The translations under genes were made by a program, and so were the position numbers. The notes beneath the pieces were generated by a model that saw nothing but the letters and a program-made list of their open reading frames with translations, made no database searches and was not told the DNA's origin. Positions 1-10,639 of a stretch of 46,787 nucleotides of DNA are shown here, in pieces. Source of the DNA: Candidatus Competibacter phosphatis (GTDB taxonomy: Bacteria > Pseudomonadota > Gammaproteobacteria > Competibacterales > Competibacteraceae); assembly GCF_012939995.1 (NCBI RefSeq), contig NZ_SPMZ01000007.1, positions 1 through 46,787 on the forward strand, read 5' to 3'. Within the stretch, counting starts at the first letter, position 1, and every line of letters starts with the position of its first letter.

Positions 1-511
1 ATAATTGGTGGTTCGAGAAACTGACCTGGATTTGGCGGACATCGCGGACCAGCAGATCGCCTTCCAATGCCGCGCCGAAAGTCTCGGTTTCGCACTTGAC
101 CATCAACAGCAAGGCGAAGCACTCCGGTTGTCCGCTCTCCTTGAAGAAGGCTCGTACTCGCGGATCAAGGCCCAAGGTCGTGCGCAGGCTGTCCCTCGTG
201 GCGAAAAAGGCATTGACTCGTGGGTCCATGGCCCAGGCTTGGCCACTGAGCGTCAGCGCCGGTGGTAAATGTCGCAGCACGCCGTCGCAATGGTGCTGTC
301 CGATTTCCACGGCATCCAGCAGTTTTTCGGCATAGTTCCCCACCAGTCGGATGCGCGGCTCGCTGGTGTCCACCACCTGCTCGATGGAATCCCGCAACAA
401 CGCCAGCCGCTCCTGGCGCAGACGATGTTCGGCCAAATGGTGCTGGGCGAAGGCGGCGATGCCGTTGAAGGCGCTGTAAACCTCGTGTAGAAAACCCCGT
501 TCGTCGGTCAT
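1..511 (-). CDS. Unrecognised protein, C-terminus beyond window edge
   Basis: Reading leftwards from an ATG at 509-511, an open frame continues to the window edge without a stop (170 codons seen), so the gene is partial. It begins MTDERGFLHEVYSAFNGIAA and has helical, leucine- and glutamate-rich stretches and a repeated 'DPRV.AFF' phrase (MDPRVNAFF, then LDPRVRAFF). I see no signal peptide or membrane segment. It follows the HNH endonuclease gene by 18 bases on the same strand, so the two are probably co-transcribed. I do not recognise the family and assign no function. The other minus-strand frame here (start at 518) is arginine-rich and looks like a shadow. Confidence 0.7.
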   Translation of the reverse strand, partial: MTDERGFLHEVYSAFNGIAAFAQHHLAEHRLRQERLALLRDSIEQVVDTSEPRIRLVGNYAEKLLDAVEIGQHHCDGVLRHLPPALTLSGQAWAMDPRVNAFFATRDSLRTTLGLDPRVRAFFKESGQPECFALLLMVKCETETFGAALEGDLLVRDVRQIQVSFSNHQL

Positions 512-529
512 CGCGCATCTTGCGCCAGG

Positions 530-1129
530 TCAGGACAGTCGTGCCAATCGCTGGTGCAGCGGGCTGGAGCGAGGAAAGTGAGCGCGGAGAAAATCCATCT
601 GATCGGCCAGTACCCGCTTGCCCTGCAAATACACGTATTCCGGGTGATTGGGGGTGAACGGAATCGCCAGTAACTGCATTCTGGCCTGTTCCGGCGTCTT
701 GCCGCCCTTGCGGTGGTTGCAGGGCTTGCAGGCGGTAACCACGTTGTTCCAGCGATCGGCGCCGCCTTGCACGAGCGGCTTGACATGGTCGCGGGACAGG
801 TCCCGAATCGCAAAAGTCTCGCCGCAGTACAGGCAGGTGTTGCAGTCGCGGCGAAACAGCGAAGTGTTCGAAAGAGGTGGCACATAGTCATGACGGGCGC
901 GCAAGCGGGCGTAGGCGCCGCCCCGTGTGGCGATGATGGAGTTGACCGCGATGGCGCTGCGTCGGCCGCTCAGGGTGCTGACGCCGCCGTGTACCGTGTA
1001 GAGCACCATGCCGCAGGTATAGGCCACCTGCTCGGCGTGGTATAAGCGCACCGCTTGCTGGTAATTGATCCATTCCAACGGCATTCCTGTCACATCCGTG
1101 TGCAGAACCTGCTGCTCCAATCCGTACAT
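530..1129 (-). CDS. HNH endonuclease family protein
   Basis: A 199-residue protein with a standard HNH nuclease core in its second half. It shows a zinc-knuckle CLYCG, then LSRDHVKPLVQGG carrying the general-base histidine, then NNVVTACKPCNHRKGGKTP with the Asn and the second Cys pair. The first ~85 residues are not a domain I can name. HNH proteins of this stand-alone type are common in proteobacterial chromosomes, and their substrate is usually unknown; this copy is not next to recognisable restriction or phage genes. The ATG at 1129 is preceded by AGGTGAAGT, a fair ribosome-binding site. The downstream partner is the unrecognised gene ending at the window edge. Confidence 0.85.
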   Translation of the reverse strand: MYGLEQQVLHTDVTGMPLEWINYQQAVRLYHAEQVAYTCGMVLYTVHGGVSTLSGRRSAIAVNSIIATRGGAYARLRARHDYVPPLSNTSLFRRDCNTCLYCGETFAIRDLSRDHVKPLVQGGADRWNNVVTACKPCNHRKGGKTPEQARMQLLAIPFTPNHPEYVYLQGKRVLADQMDFLRAHFPRSSPLHQRLARLS

Positions 1130-1448
1130 ACTTCACCTGTGCCTATTCCTTAGTCTCCACCCCATGGTCGTCAGTCAATCTGAACCCAGGTCGACACGCC
1201 ATGGACACGAAGCCCGGCGTCGGGTTGCAGGGATGACGCTCGGGGTATTGGGCATATTTCGAACCTTGCCCATTTGTGATGTTGAAAGTCTAGGCTACTA
1301 TTCTACGAGTATCGCGCGTTACCCGCTGACGGCGCGCATGCCCACCTTAACACCCCGGCACTCCAAGAGGCTTAAAAAGCCTTTTTTTTCGTGTCAATTT
1401 CCGGGCGGGCGGGAGTCCGGTGAAAATCACAATCAGGAGGACAACATC
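1130..1448. other. Divergent intergenic region, HNH gene / pntAA
   Basis: This stretch separates the minus-strand HNH gene from pntAA and holds no convincing gene. A weak plus-strand promoter candidate is TTGTGA (1274-1279) and TACTAT (1296-1301) with a 16-base spacer, four of six matches in each box. A clear intrinsic terminator follows at 1368-1389. Together these would give a short RNA of about 80 bases ending 60 bases before pntAA. The frame is open back to 1065, but the predicted residues before 1449 do not resemble the transhydrogenase family. Confidence 0.4.
1368..1389 (+). terminator. Intrinsic terminator upstream of pntAA
   Basis: AGGCTT (1368-1373) and AAGCCT (1377-1382) form a perfect 6-bp stem with a 3-base loop, followed by eight T residues (1382-1389). 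It lies 60 bases before the pntAA start, in the sense direction, so it either ends a small upstream transcript or acts as a leader attenuator for the pnt operon. Confidence 0.65.
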
Positions 1449-2576
1449 ATGCCTGTTCGTATGGCCGTCCCGAAGGAAACCATTTCGGGCGAACAGCGGG
1501 TCGCGCTGGACCCGACGATGGCCGAGCGTTTCACCAAGCTCGGCGTGGAGATCCTGGTGGAAAAAGGCGCGGGTCTCAGCGCTTTCTTCACCGATGAAGC
1601 TTATGGTAAAAGCAGCCGGTTGGTGGACGGCGTCCAGGCGCTGTGTGCTGAGGCCGATGTGGTCTTCAAGGTACAGGGGCCAACTTTGGAAGAGGTGGAG
1701 TTGCTCAAGGACGGTTCGGTTCTGCTGGCCGTGCTGTCGCCGCATCGCAACCCGGACGTGGTCAAGCGCTTGCGCGACAAGAAGATCACCAGCTTCGCCA
1801 TGGAGCTGATTCCACGCATCTCCCGCGCCCAGTCGATGGACGTGCTGTCCTCCCAGGCCGCCGTGGCCGGCTACTTCGTGGCGCTGCGCGCCGCCAGCCT
1901 GGCCAGCGGGTTTTTCCCGATGCTCACCACCGCCGCCGGTACCATCCGCCCGTCCAAGGTGGTCATTGTCGGCGCCGGCGTGGCCGGTTTGCAAGCCATC
2001 GCCACCGCCAAGCGGCTGGGTGCGATGGTGGAAGCCTACGACATCCGCCCAGCGGCCCGTCAGGAAATCGAATCGCTGGGCGCCAAGATGATCGACACCG
2101 GCGTCAACGCGGCCGCCGAGGGCGGTTACGCCCGTGAATTGACGGCGGAAGAAAAGCAGAAGCAGGCCGATGTGTTGGCCAAACACATCGCCGCCGCCAA
2201 CGCGGTCATCACCACCGCCGCCATTCCTGGTCGGCCCGCGCCGAAGATCGTCACCACGGCGATGGTGGAAAACATGAAGCGTGGGGCGGTCATCGTCGAT
2301 TTGGCGGCGGAATCCGGCGGCAACTGCGAATTGACCCACCCTGGCGAAACCTACGAGCACAACGGCGTGGTGATCGACGGTCCGCTCAATATCCCCAGTA
2401 ATTTCCCGGTTCCAGCCAGCGAGATGTACGCCAAGAATCTGTACAACTTCCTGTCGCCGATGATCAAGGACGGTGCCTTGAATCTGGATTGGGACGACGA
2501 AGTGATCGCCAAGAGCGCGTTGACCCGTGATGGGCAGGTCGTTCATGAGCCCACCCGCAAATTGCTCGAACAATAA
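1449..2576 (+). CDS. pntAA: NAD(P) transhydrogenase subunit alpha, part 1
   Basis: The 375-residue NAD(H)-binding domain I of the proton-translocating nicotinamide nucleotide transhydrogenase, which uses the proton gradient to drive hydride transfer from NADH to NADP+ at the cytoplasmic face. It has the alanine dehydrogenase/PNT fold: MPVRMAVPKETISGEQRVAL at the N-terminus, the Rossmann motif GAGVAG at residues 175-180, then YDIRPAARQEIESLGA and TTAAIPGRPAP. The ATG at 1449 is preceded by AGGAGG; longer in-frame starts reach back into the upstream intergenic region and add unrelated sequence. The membrane part is a separate gene (pntAB), as in alphaproteobacteria, rather than fused as in E. 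coli PntA. Confidence 0.96.
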   Translation: MPVRMAVPKETISGEQRVALDPTMAERFTKLGVEILVEKGAGLSAFFTDEAYGKSSRLVDGVQALCAEADVVFKVQGPTLEEVELLKDGSVLLAVLSPHRNPDVVKRLRDKKITSFAMELIPRISRAQSMDVLSSQAAVAGYFVALRAASLASGFFPMLTTAAGTIRPSKVVIVGAGVAGLQAIATAKRLGAMVEAYDIRPAARQEIESLGAKMIDTGVNAAAEGGYARELTAEEKQKQADVLAKHIAAANAVITTAAIPGRPAPKIVTTAMVENMKRGAVIVDLAAESGGNCELTHPGETYEHNGVVIDGPLNIPSNFPVPASEMYAKNLYNFLSPMIKDGALNLDWDDEVIAKSALTRDGQVVHEPTRKLLEQ

Positions 2577-2591
2577 CCCGGAGAAGCATTG

Positions 2592-2903
2592 ATGGAAGTC
2601 ATGAAGCAAGTTGTTGAGTTCTTCTCCCCGATTTACATCCTGATGTTGGCTGGTTTTCTGGGCTATGAAATCATCGGCAAGGTACCGGTGATTCTGCATA
2701 CGCCACTGATGTCCGGCACCAACTTCGTTCACGGTATCGTGCTGGTCGGCGCGATGGTGGCATTGGGTCAGGCGGTGACACCGCTAGAACAGGCTATCGG
2801 ATTCCTCGCGGTGCTGTTGGGCGCCGGTAATGCGGTCGGTGGTTATTTCGTCACCGAGCGCATGCTGGAAATGTTTAAGAGCAGCAAGGGTCAGGAGAAG
2901 TAA
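2592..2903 (+). CDS. pntAB: NAD(P) transhydrogenase subunit alpha, part 2
   Basis: A 103-residue membrane protein that supplies the alpha-side helices of domain II of transhydrogenase. It shows three hydrophobic segments (around FFSPIYILMLAGFLGYEII, NFVHGIVLVGAMVALGQAV and AIGFLAVLLGAGNAVGGYFV). The last has the glycine/asparagine-rich GAGNAVGGYFVTERML typical of PntAB. It starts 15 bases after pntAA with GGAG upstream; an in-frame TTG one codon earlier (2589) is less likely than the ATG. Only three bases separate its stop from pntB, so the three genes form one operon. Confidence 0.95.
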   Translation: MEVMKQVVEFFSPIYILMLAGFLGYEIIGKVPVILHTPLMSGTNFVHGIVLVGAMVALGQAVTPLEQAIGFLAVLLGAGNAVGGYFVTERMLEMFKSSKGQEK

Positions 2904-2906
2904 GTC

Positions 2907-4310
2907 ATGGGATATGTGATTGAAACGATTTATTTCCTGACGGCCGTATTGTTCATCGTCGGCCTCAAGCGGATGTCACATCCGACGACCGCCCGCAGCG
3001 GCATTGTCTGGGCGGGCTACGGCATGGTGCTGGCGACGGTGGTCAGCTTTACTCATCCGCAGATTCAAGCCGGTCCCGGCAATTACGTACTGATGATCGC
3101 TGCCATTGTCATCGGCGGCGCCATCGCCTGGTACGGCGCGAAGAAAGTGGCGATGACCGCCATGCCACAGATGATCGCTATCTACAATGGCATGGGTGGC
3201 GGCGCGGCGGCGGCGATTGCCGCGGTGGAATTGCTCAAGAATCATGGCGACGCAGCGCCGGAAACCCATGTTTTCATCATGGCGGTGGCTGGTGCTTTGA
3301 TCGGCACGGTGGCGTTCTCCGGCTCAGTAGTGGCTTTCGGTAAGCTGCAGGAACTCAAGTTTTTCAAGGACGATGCTAAGTTTCGTTTCACTGGGCAGCA
3401 GAAGCTCAATGCGACAATCTTCGGCGCGGCGGTCGTGCTCGGCTTGGTCATTGCGCTGAGTCATAGCTCCAGCGGCGCCCTGATCTCGGTGTTCTTCCTG
3501 CTGGCGTTGGCGTTTGGCGCGATGATGGCCCTGCCGATCGGTGGCGCGGATATGCCGGTGGTCATCTCGCTGTTCAACGCCTTCACCGGCTTGGCGGTGG
3601 CGCTGGAAGGCTTTGTGCTGGGCAACTCGGCGATGATCATTGCCGGTATCATCGTCGGCTCGTCGGGTACGCTGTTGACCCTGATGATGGCCAAGGCCAT
3701 GAACCGCTCGGTATCGAACGTACTGTTCAGCAACTGGGCGGCGCTGGCTAGTGGCGAGGCGCAGGCGGTAACGGGTAGCCTCAAGCCGATGGAGCCACCG
3801 GATGCGGCTATTCAGATGGCGTATGCGAGCAAGGTCATCATCGTTCCCGGTTATGGCATGGCGGTGGCTCAGGCGCAGCACAAGATCTGGGAAATGTGCA
3901 AACTGCTCATGGAACGTGATGTCGTCGTCAAGTTCGCCATTCACCCGGTTGCGGGTCGGATGCCTGGCCACATGAACGTGCTGCTGGCGGAAGCTGGCGT
4001 GCCCTACGACCTGATCTTCGATATGGACGAGATCAACGAAGAGTTCTCCACCGCTGACGTGGCGTTGGTGATCGGCGCCAACGACGTGGTGAATCCGGCG
4101 GCGCGCACCGATAAATCCAGTCCGATCTATGGGATGCCGATCCTGAACGTCGATCACGCCAAGAACGTGCAGGTGATCAAACGCGGCAAGGGTGTGGGCT
4201 TCGCCGGCATCGAGAACGCGTTGTTCTTCGCCGATAACACCCGGATGGTTTACGGCGACGCGCAGAAGGTTGCGGCCGGGATGATCCAGGGCATCAAGGA
4301 TCTCGGCTAA
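2907..4310 (+). CDS. pntB: NAD(P) transhydrogenase subunit beta
   Basis: A 467-residue beta subunit with about eight to nine membrane helices in the N-terminal half, forming the proton channel with PntAB, and the NADP(H)-binding domain III at the C-terminus. Family signatures include IAIYNGMGGGAAAAIAAVEL, the domain III sequence KVIIVPGYGMAVAQAQHK, then HPVAGRMPGHMNVLLAEA and VALVIGANDVVNPAARTD. Length and motifs fit the family with no sign of damage. It is the last gene of the pnt operon and is followed by a strong terminator. Confidence 0.97.
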   Translation: MGYVIETIYFLTAVLFIVGLKRMSHPTTARSGIVWAGYGMVLATVVSFTHPQIQAGPGNYVLMIAAIVIGGAIAWYGAKKVAMTAMPQMIAIYNGMGGGAAAAIAAVELLKNHGDAAPETHVFIMAVAGALIGTVAFSGSVVAFGKLQELKFFKDDAKFRFTGQQKLNATIFGAAVVLGLVIALSHSSSGALISVFFLLALAFGAMMALPIGGADMPVVISLFNAFTGLAVALEGFVLGNSAMIIAGIIVGSSGTLLTLMMAKAMNRSVSNVLFSNWAALASGEAQAVTGSLKPMEPPDAAIQMAYASKVIIVPGYGMAVAQAQHKIWEMCKLLMERDVVVKFAIHPVAGRMPGHMNVLLAEAGVPYDLIFDMDEINEEFSTADVALVIGANDVVNPAARTDKSSPIYGMPILNVDHAKNVQVIKRGKGVGFAGIENALFFADNTRMVYGDAQKVAAGMIQGIKDLG

Positions 4311-4336
4311 CCTTTATCGGGTTTACACCCAAGCCG

Positions 4337-4369
4337 GCGGGGCGGCCTTCGGGTCGCCCCGCTTTTTTT
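4337..4369 (+). terminator. Intrinsic terminator of the pnt operon
   Basis: An 11-bp stem (4337-4347 with 4352-4362, one G-T pair) closes a TTCG tetraloop and is followed by seven T residues. It lies 27 bases after the pntB stop. Confidence 0.9.
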
Positions 4370-4443
4370 GGGATTGCGTTATGCTGTCCGGCGGAGTGGT
4401 CGAACCGGCCATCCCCTCACACCTTTACCGCCGGAAGCTTGCC

Positions 4444-6680
<2,237 letters not shown>

Positions 6681-6684
<4 letters not shown>

Positions 6685-7046
6685 CTCAACCCCATGGCCC
6701 CGATCCTTCTGGGGGAAAAAAAGAGGAAAGTGGCAACGTCAAGAGCCTGTCGACCGCTTCATCCCCGCTACCCGATCCGCTGCCGGAACAGGTGGGACGC
6801 AAGGCGGCGCGTAAGCTGCGGGCGCGCGAGACGGATCGACCCAGTGTCTGGTTCGGCCTCGGCCTGTTCGGCATCGTCGGCTGGACGGTGACGCTGCCGG
6901 CCGTCCTGGGTGCGCTGCTAGGGTTGTGGCTCGACCGAAACTGGCCCGGCCGGCATTCCTGGACCTTAACTCTGTTGGTCGCGGGTCTGGTGCTTGGCTG
7001 CGCCGCCGCCTGGCAATGGTTGAAAAAACAGGAACCCCATGATTGA
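6681..7046 (+). CDS. atpQ: N-ATPase membrane protein AtpQ (AtpZ/AtpI-like)
   Basis: A 121-residue protein with a hydrophilic, proline- and charge-rich N-terminus (about 55 residues) followed by two membrane helices (around VWFGLGLFGIVGWTVTLPAV and SWTLTLLVAGLVLGCAAAWQ). It ends in WLKKQEPHD. The two-helix hairpin with a GLWLDR turn matches the AtpI/AtpZ-like 'F0F1-ATPase subunit, putative' family that occupies the atpQ slot of N-ATPase operons. AtpI-type proteins are thought to help c-ring assembly or metal uptake for the ATPase; that role is inferred here. The gene overlaps both neighbours. Confidence 0.85.
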
Positions 7047-7323
7047 GAATGGGCTGGGGTTGTTGGCCGCGTTGGGTGGATGGCTGCTGGGCCTGTTCTA
7101 TTTCGCCGGGCTGTGGTTCACCCTGCGACGATTGCCCGGCCACCCTCATCCCGCCTTGTGGGTGGCCGGTAGTTTCGTCTTGCGGCTGGCCGTCAGTCTG
7201 ACCGGATTCTATTTGATTCTCGGCCCGGATCGTAACCTGATCCGGCTGGGGATTGCGCTGCTGACCTTCATTGCGGCGCGAGTCGTGCTGACACGCTATT
7301 TGCGACCGACGCCGGAGTCATGA
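7039..7323 (+). CDS. atpR: N-ATPase membrane protein AtpR
   Basis: A 94-residue, three-helix membrane protein (segments around GLLAALGGWLLGLFYFAGLW, ALWVAGSFVLRLAVSLTGFY and LIRLGIALLTFIAARVVL). The pattern 'LYFAGLWFTLRRL' followed by 'SFVLRLAVSLTGFY' is characteristic of AtpR, a subunit found only in N-ATPase operons. AtpR has an arginine within a membrane segment and has been proposed to interact with the carboxylates of the c subunit; this is family inference. It overlaps atpQ by eight bases and atpB by four. Confidence 0.88.
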   Translation: MIENGLGLLAALGGWLLGLFYFAGLWFTLRRLPGHPHPALWVAGSFVLRLAVSLTGFYLILGPDRNLIRLGIALLTFIAARVVLTRYLRPTPES

Positions 7324-8054
7324 GCATGACCATCAGCCCCGATCAAACCGTTTGGTTCGAATTTGGCTTCATCCGCATCAGTTCCACCTTGCTGTTCACT
7401 TGGCTGGTCATGGCACTGCTGGTACTGTTGGCCCGGTGGATCACCCACCGGCTGGCCGCCGACGCCACGCTGTCACCCTGGCAAAATCTGCTGGAAGTAC
7501 TGGTCGAGGGCATTCAGGGACAAATCCGCGATATCGCCCGGCGGGACTCCGTGCCCTATCTGCCGTTCGTGGGCACCTTGTTCGTTTTCATCGCCACCTG
7601 CAACCTGTTGGCCATCGTCCCCGGTTTCGAACCGCCCACCGGCTCGCTGTCCACCACCACCGCGCTGGCGTTGTGCGTCTTGGTCGCGGTGCCGCTGTTC
7701 GGTATCCGACGGCGAGGTTGGCGCGCGTATCTGCGGGACTACCTGGAGCCGACCCCGATCATGTTGCCCTTGAATCTGGTCGGCGAGCTGGCCCGCACCC
7801 TGGCGCTGGCGGTGCGGCTTTACGGCAACGTGATGAGCGGCGCCGTGGTGGGAGCGATTCTGCTGATCATTACGCCGCTGTTCTTCCCGGTGTTGATGCA
7901 CGCGCTGGAGCTGCTGACCGGAATCATCCAGGCGTATATTTTCGCGGTGCTCGCCACGGTCTATCTCGCTGCGGCCACGGCGGCGCACGACCTTTCACCC
8001 CATGCCTCCTCGCCTTCTTCCTCGGAGGATGAGGGGCGAATTCACGAACCCTGA
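7320..8054 (+). CDS. atpB: N-type ATPase Fo subunit a
   Basis: A 244-residue membrane subunit forming the ion half-channels against the c-ring. The essential arginine lies in LALAVRLYGNVMSG, matching the 'LRLFGN' helix of standard subunit a, and the C-terminal helix has GIIQAYIFAVLATVYLAAA. Five to six hydrophobic segments are visible. The N-terminus is short and lacks the periplasmic extension of E. coli subunit a, as is usual for the N-type. The ATG at 7320 overlaps the atpR stop; a second ATG at 7326 is also possible. The last ~20 residues are serine- and acid-rich. Confidence 0.93.
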   Translation: MSMTISPDQTVWFEFGFIRISSTLLFTWLVMALLVLLARWITHRLAADATLSPWQNLLEVLVEGIQGQIRDIARRDSVPYLPFVGTLFVFIATCNLLAIVPGFEPPTGSLSTTTALALCVLVAVPLFGIRRRGWRAYLRDYLEPTPIMLPLNLVGELARTLALAVRLYGNVMSGAVVGAILLIITPLFFPVLMHALELLTGIIQAYIFAVLATVYLAAATAAHDLSPHASSPSSSEDEGRIHEP

Positions 8055-8070
8055 CGGAGGGCCTCTCTCC

Positions 8071-8349
8071 ATGGATGCCGCACTTCTCATTGGCCTTGTC
8101 TCGATCGTCACCGCCGGTCTCACCATCGCTATCGGCACCATCGGTCCGGCCCTGGCGGAAGGCCGGGCGGTGGCCCAAGCCCTGGCCGCCATTGCCCAGC
8201 AACCCGACGAAGCGGCGACCTTGAGCCGCAGCCTGTTCGTCGGTCTGGCGATGATCGAATCCACCGCCATCTATTGCTTCGTGGTGTCGATGATTTTGAT
8301 TTTCGCCAACCCCTTCTGGAACCACTTCGTCGCCGCCGCTGGCCATTAG
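8071..8349 (+). CDS. atpE: N-type ATPase Fo subunit c
   Basis: A 92-residue helical hairpin, a c-ring protomer. Helix 1 carries GTIGPALAEG with a glutamate at residue 30, and helix 2 carries AMIESTAIYCF with the ion-binding Glu63 followed by Ser64, Thr65 and Tyr68. The ESTxxY pattern matches the sodium site of the Ilyobacter tartaricus c-ring, while Glu30 sits where that ring has a glutamine. A second carboxylate is a feature of N-ATPase c subunits. ATG 8071 is preceded by GGAGG; upstream in-frame codons belong to the end of atpB in another frame. The polar loop is AQQPDEA. Confidence 0.95.
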   Translation: MDAALLIGLVSIVTAGLTIAIGTIGPALAEGRAVAQALAAIAQQPDEAATLSRSLFVGLAMIESTAIYCFVVSMILIFANPFWNHFVAAAGH

Positions 8350-8351
8350 CC

Positions 8352-9134
8352 ATGCAGATCGACTGGTTCACCGTCGTCGCCCAGATCGTCAATTTTCTGC
8401 TGCTGGTGTGGCTGCTGAAGCGGTTTCTGTATCGTCCGGTGCTCAATGCCATGGCCGCCCGCCGACAGAAAATCGCGGCGGCGCTGGAAGAGGCTCAGGC
8501 TAAGACCCAGCAAGCCGAAGTCGCGGCGCAAGCCTGTCGGGAGCGGCAGGCCGCGCTGGAAGCCCAACGCGAGGCGTGGCTAGCCGAGGCTCGCCAGGAT
8601 GTCGCGGCGCGGCGTGAGGAGTGGCTGTCGGCGGCCTGGCGCGAGGTGGAGGTTCAACGCGCTGACTGGCTGGCGGCTTGGCGGCGGGAGCAGGCGGAAG
8701 GCCAGCGTGCGCTGCAACGGGAAGCTGTCCACCGCTTGATCGAAGCCCTCCGCCACGCCTTACGCGAACTGGCGGACGCCGATCTGGAGCGGCGGATGCT
8801 CGAACCGCTGCTGACGCGGCTGCGCGCCCTGGATACGGGCGAACGGACGGCGCTGGCCCAGGCCGCATTGGGGGGCTGCACCGTCACCACCGCCTTTCCT
8901 CTGGACACGGCGCTACAACAATACTGGCGGACGGTGCTGCACTCGCTGTTGGGCACCGAAACGCCGTTCGGCTTCCATCATGATCCGAATGCTGCTTGCG
9001 GCATCACGCTGGAAATGCCCGGTCACCGTCTGGCTTGGACCCTGGACAGCTATCTCGACGGTTTCGGCGAAGCGCTCACCCAAGTGTTGAATGCCCAAGC
9101 AGCCGTCGTGGCCAACGACCATGCCCGATCCTGA
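8352..9134 (+). CDS. atpF: N-type ATPase Fo subunit b (long, delta-like tail)
   Basis: A 260-residue peripheral stalk protein. An N-terminal membrane anchor ([20 protein letters not shown]) leads into [20 protein letters not shown], the classic b-subunit signature, then a long Glu/Ala/Arg-rich coiled coil (about residues 40-150). The remaining ~100 residues form a non-coiled domain. Standard b subunits are near 156 residues, and this operon has no atpH; N-ATPases are known to lack delta and to have an extended b, so the C-terminal part probably replaces delta in binding F1. Its 3' end overlaps atpA. Confidence 0.9.
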   Translation: MQIDWFTVVAQIVNFLLLVWLLKRFLYRPVLNAMAARRQKIAAALEEAQAKTQQAEVAAQACRERQAALEAQREAWLAEARQDVAARREEWLSAAWREVEVQRADWLAAWRREQAEGQRALQREAVHRLIEALRHALRELADADLERRMLEPLLTRLRALDTGERTALAQAALGGCTVTTAFPLDTALQQYWRTVLHSLLGTETPFGFHHDPNAACGITLEMPGHRLAWTLDSYLDGFGEALTQVLNAQAAVVANDHARS

Positions 9135-10635
9135 ACTGTTCACGCCCTTCGATACGGTGCTGGCCGCCTATCGACCAGCGGTCAAGGTGGTGGAAACCGG
9201 GGTGGTGGAGCGGCTCGGCCATGGCATTGCCCAGGTCAACGGCTTGCCGGGCGTCGAGGCCATGGAACTGGTGCGTTTCCCCAACGGTATTCTCGGCATC
9301 GCCTTCAATCTGGACCCCGATGAAGTCGGCGTGGTGCTGCTCAACGATAGCAGCGGCCTCAAGGCCGGCGATCCGGTCGAGCGCACCGGACGAGTGGTGG
9401 ATACGCCGGTCGGTTCCGCCCTGCTGGGACGGGTGGTCAATGCCTTGGGCGAACCGCTGGACGAAGCCGGACCGGTCATTACGGCCGAACGCTGGCCGCT
9501 GGAACGGCCGGCGCCGGCGATCATGCACCGGGCGCCGGTCAGCGTGCCCCTGGCTACCGGTATCAAGGTGATCGATGCCGCCATCCCGGTTGGCCGGGGC
9601 CAGCGGGAATTGATCCTGGGAGACCGGCAGACCGGCAAGACCGCGCTTGCCGTGGATGCCATCCTCAACCAAGCCGATCAGAACGTGATCTGCGTCTACT
9701 GCGGCATCGGCCAGCGCGGCACGGCGGTGGCGCGGGTGCTCGACGATCTGCGGCGGCGCGATGCCTTGCGTTACACTTTCCTGGTGGTGGCCGCCGGCGA
9801 GGACCCGCCCGGCTTGCAAGTGCTCACGCCCTACGCCGCCACCAGCATGGCCGAATGGTTCATGGCCCAGGGTCGCGACGTATTGATCGTTTATGACGAT
9901 CTGACCCGGCACGCCCAAGCATATCGGGAACTGTCGTTGCTGCTGCGCCGTCCGCCGGGGCGAGAAGCCTATCCCGGCGACGTGTTCTATCTGCACTCGC
10001 GACTGTTGGAGCGAGCCACCCGGCTACGCCCGGAGCATGGCGGCGGTTCGCTGTCGGCGCTGCCGATCGTCGAGACCGAGGCGCAAAACGTCGCCGCCTA
10101 CATTTCCACCAACCTGATTTCGATCACCGACGGCCAGATTGTCCTGTCCCCGGACTTGGCCCGAAAGGGCATTCTGCCGGCGGTCGATGTCGGTCAGTCG
10201 GTATCGCGGGTGGGCGGCAAAACCCAATTGCCGGCCTATCGCGCCATTGCCGCCGAACTGCGGTTGGCTTATTCCCAGTTCGAAGAGTTGGAAAGCTTCG
10301 CCCGTTTCGGTACTCGCTTGGATGCGGCCACCCGCCGAACCATCGAACGCGGCCATCGGGTACGGGAAGTGCTGAAGCAGCCGCAATACCAGCCATTGCC
10401 GGCCGCCGCCCAGATCGCGGTGCTGCTGGCGGTGACCGAGGGGGTGTTCGACCTAGTGCCGCTGGAGCGAGTGGCGGCGGCGGAACGGGTGGTGCGGGAG
10501 CAGGTCGCCGCCCGCTGTTCCAACATTGGCCAGCAGATCGTCGCTGGGGCGCCGCTGAGCGACGCCGACCGGGAGGCGCTGCTGACAGCGGCGCGGCTGG
10601 CGGTCGGCGGTCTCGCCGACGCTCAGTCCGAGTGA
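9121..10635 (+). CDS. atpA: N-type ATPase F1 subunit alpha
   Basis: A 504-residue non-catalytic nucleotide-binding subunit with Walker A GDRQTGKT, Walker [21 protein letters not shown] and SVSRVGG carrying the arginine finger. The stretch [15 protein letters not shown] is nearly invariant in the family. ATG 9121 gives a conventional N-terminus ([14 protein letters not shown]) and a 14-base overlap with atpF; an in-frame ATG at 9091 would add ten residues and neither has a strong ribosome-binding site. Length fits F1 alpha. Confidence 0.95.
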   Translation: MPDPELFTPFDTVLAAYRPAVKVVETGVVERLGHGIAQVNGLPGVEAMELVRFPNGILGIAFNLDPDEVGVVLLNDSSGLKAGDPVERTGRVVDTPVGSALLGRVVNALGEPLDEAGPVITAERWPLERPAPAIMHRAPVSVPLATGIKVIDAAIPVGRGQRELILGDRQTGKTALAVDAILNQADQNVICVYCGIGQRGTAVARVLDDLRRRDALRYTFLVVAAGEDPPGLQVLTPYAATSMAEWFMAQGRDVLIVYDDLTRHAQAYRELSLLLRRPPGREAYPGDVFYLHSRLLERATRLRPEHGGGSLSALPIVETEAQNVAAYISTNLISITDGQIVLSPDLARKGILPAVDVGQSVSRVGGKTQLPAYRAIAAELRLAYSQFEELESFARFGTRLDAATRRTIERGHRVREVLKQPQYQPLPAAAQIAVLLAVTEGVFDLVPLERVAAAERVVREQVAARCSNIGQQIVAGAPLSDADREALLTAARLAVGGLADAQSE

Positions 10636-10639
10636 TTGC

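Noticed and set aside
1347..2732. 461-residue open frame on the minus strand
   Set aside because: It is the complement of pntAA, rich in His, Gly and Arg, with no family motifs; a shadow of a GC-rich gene.
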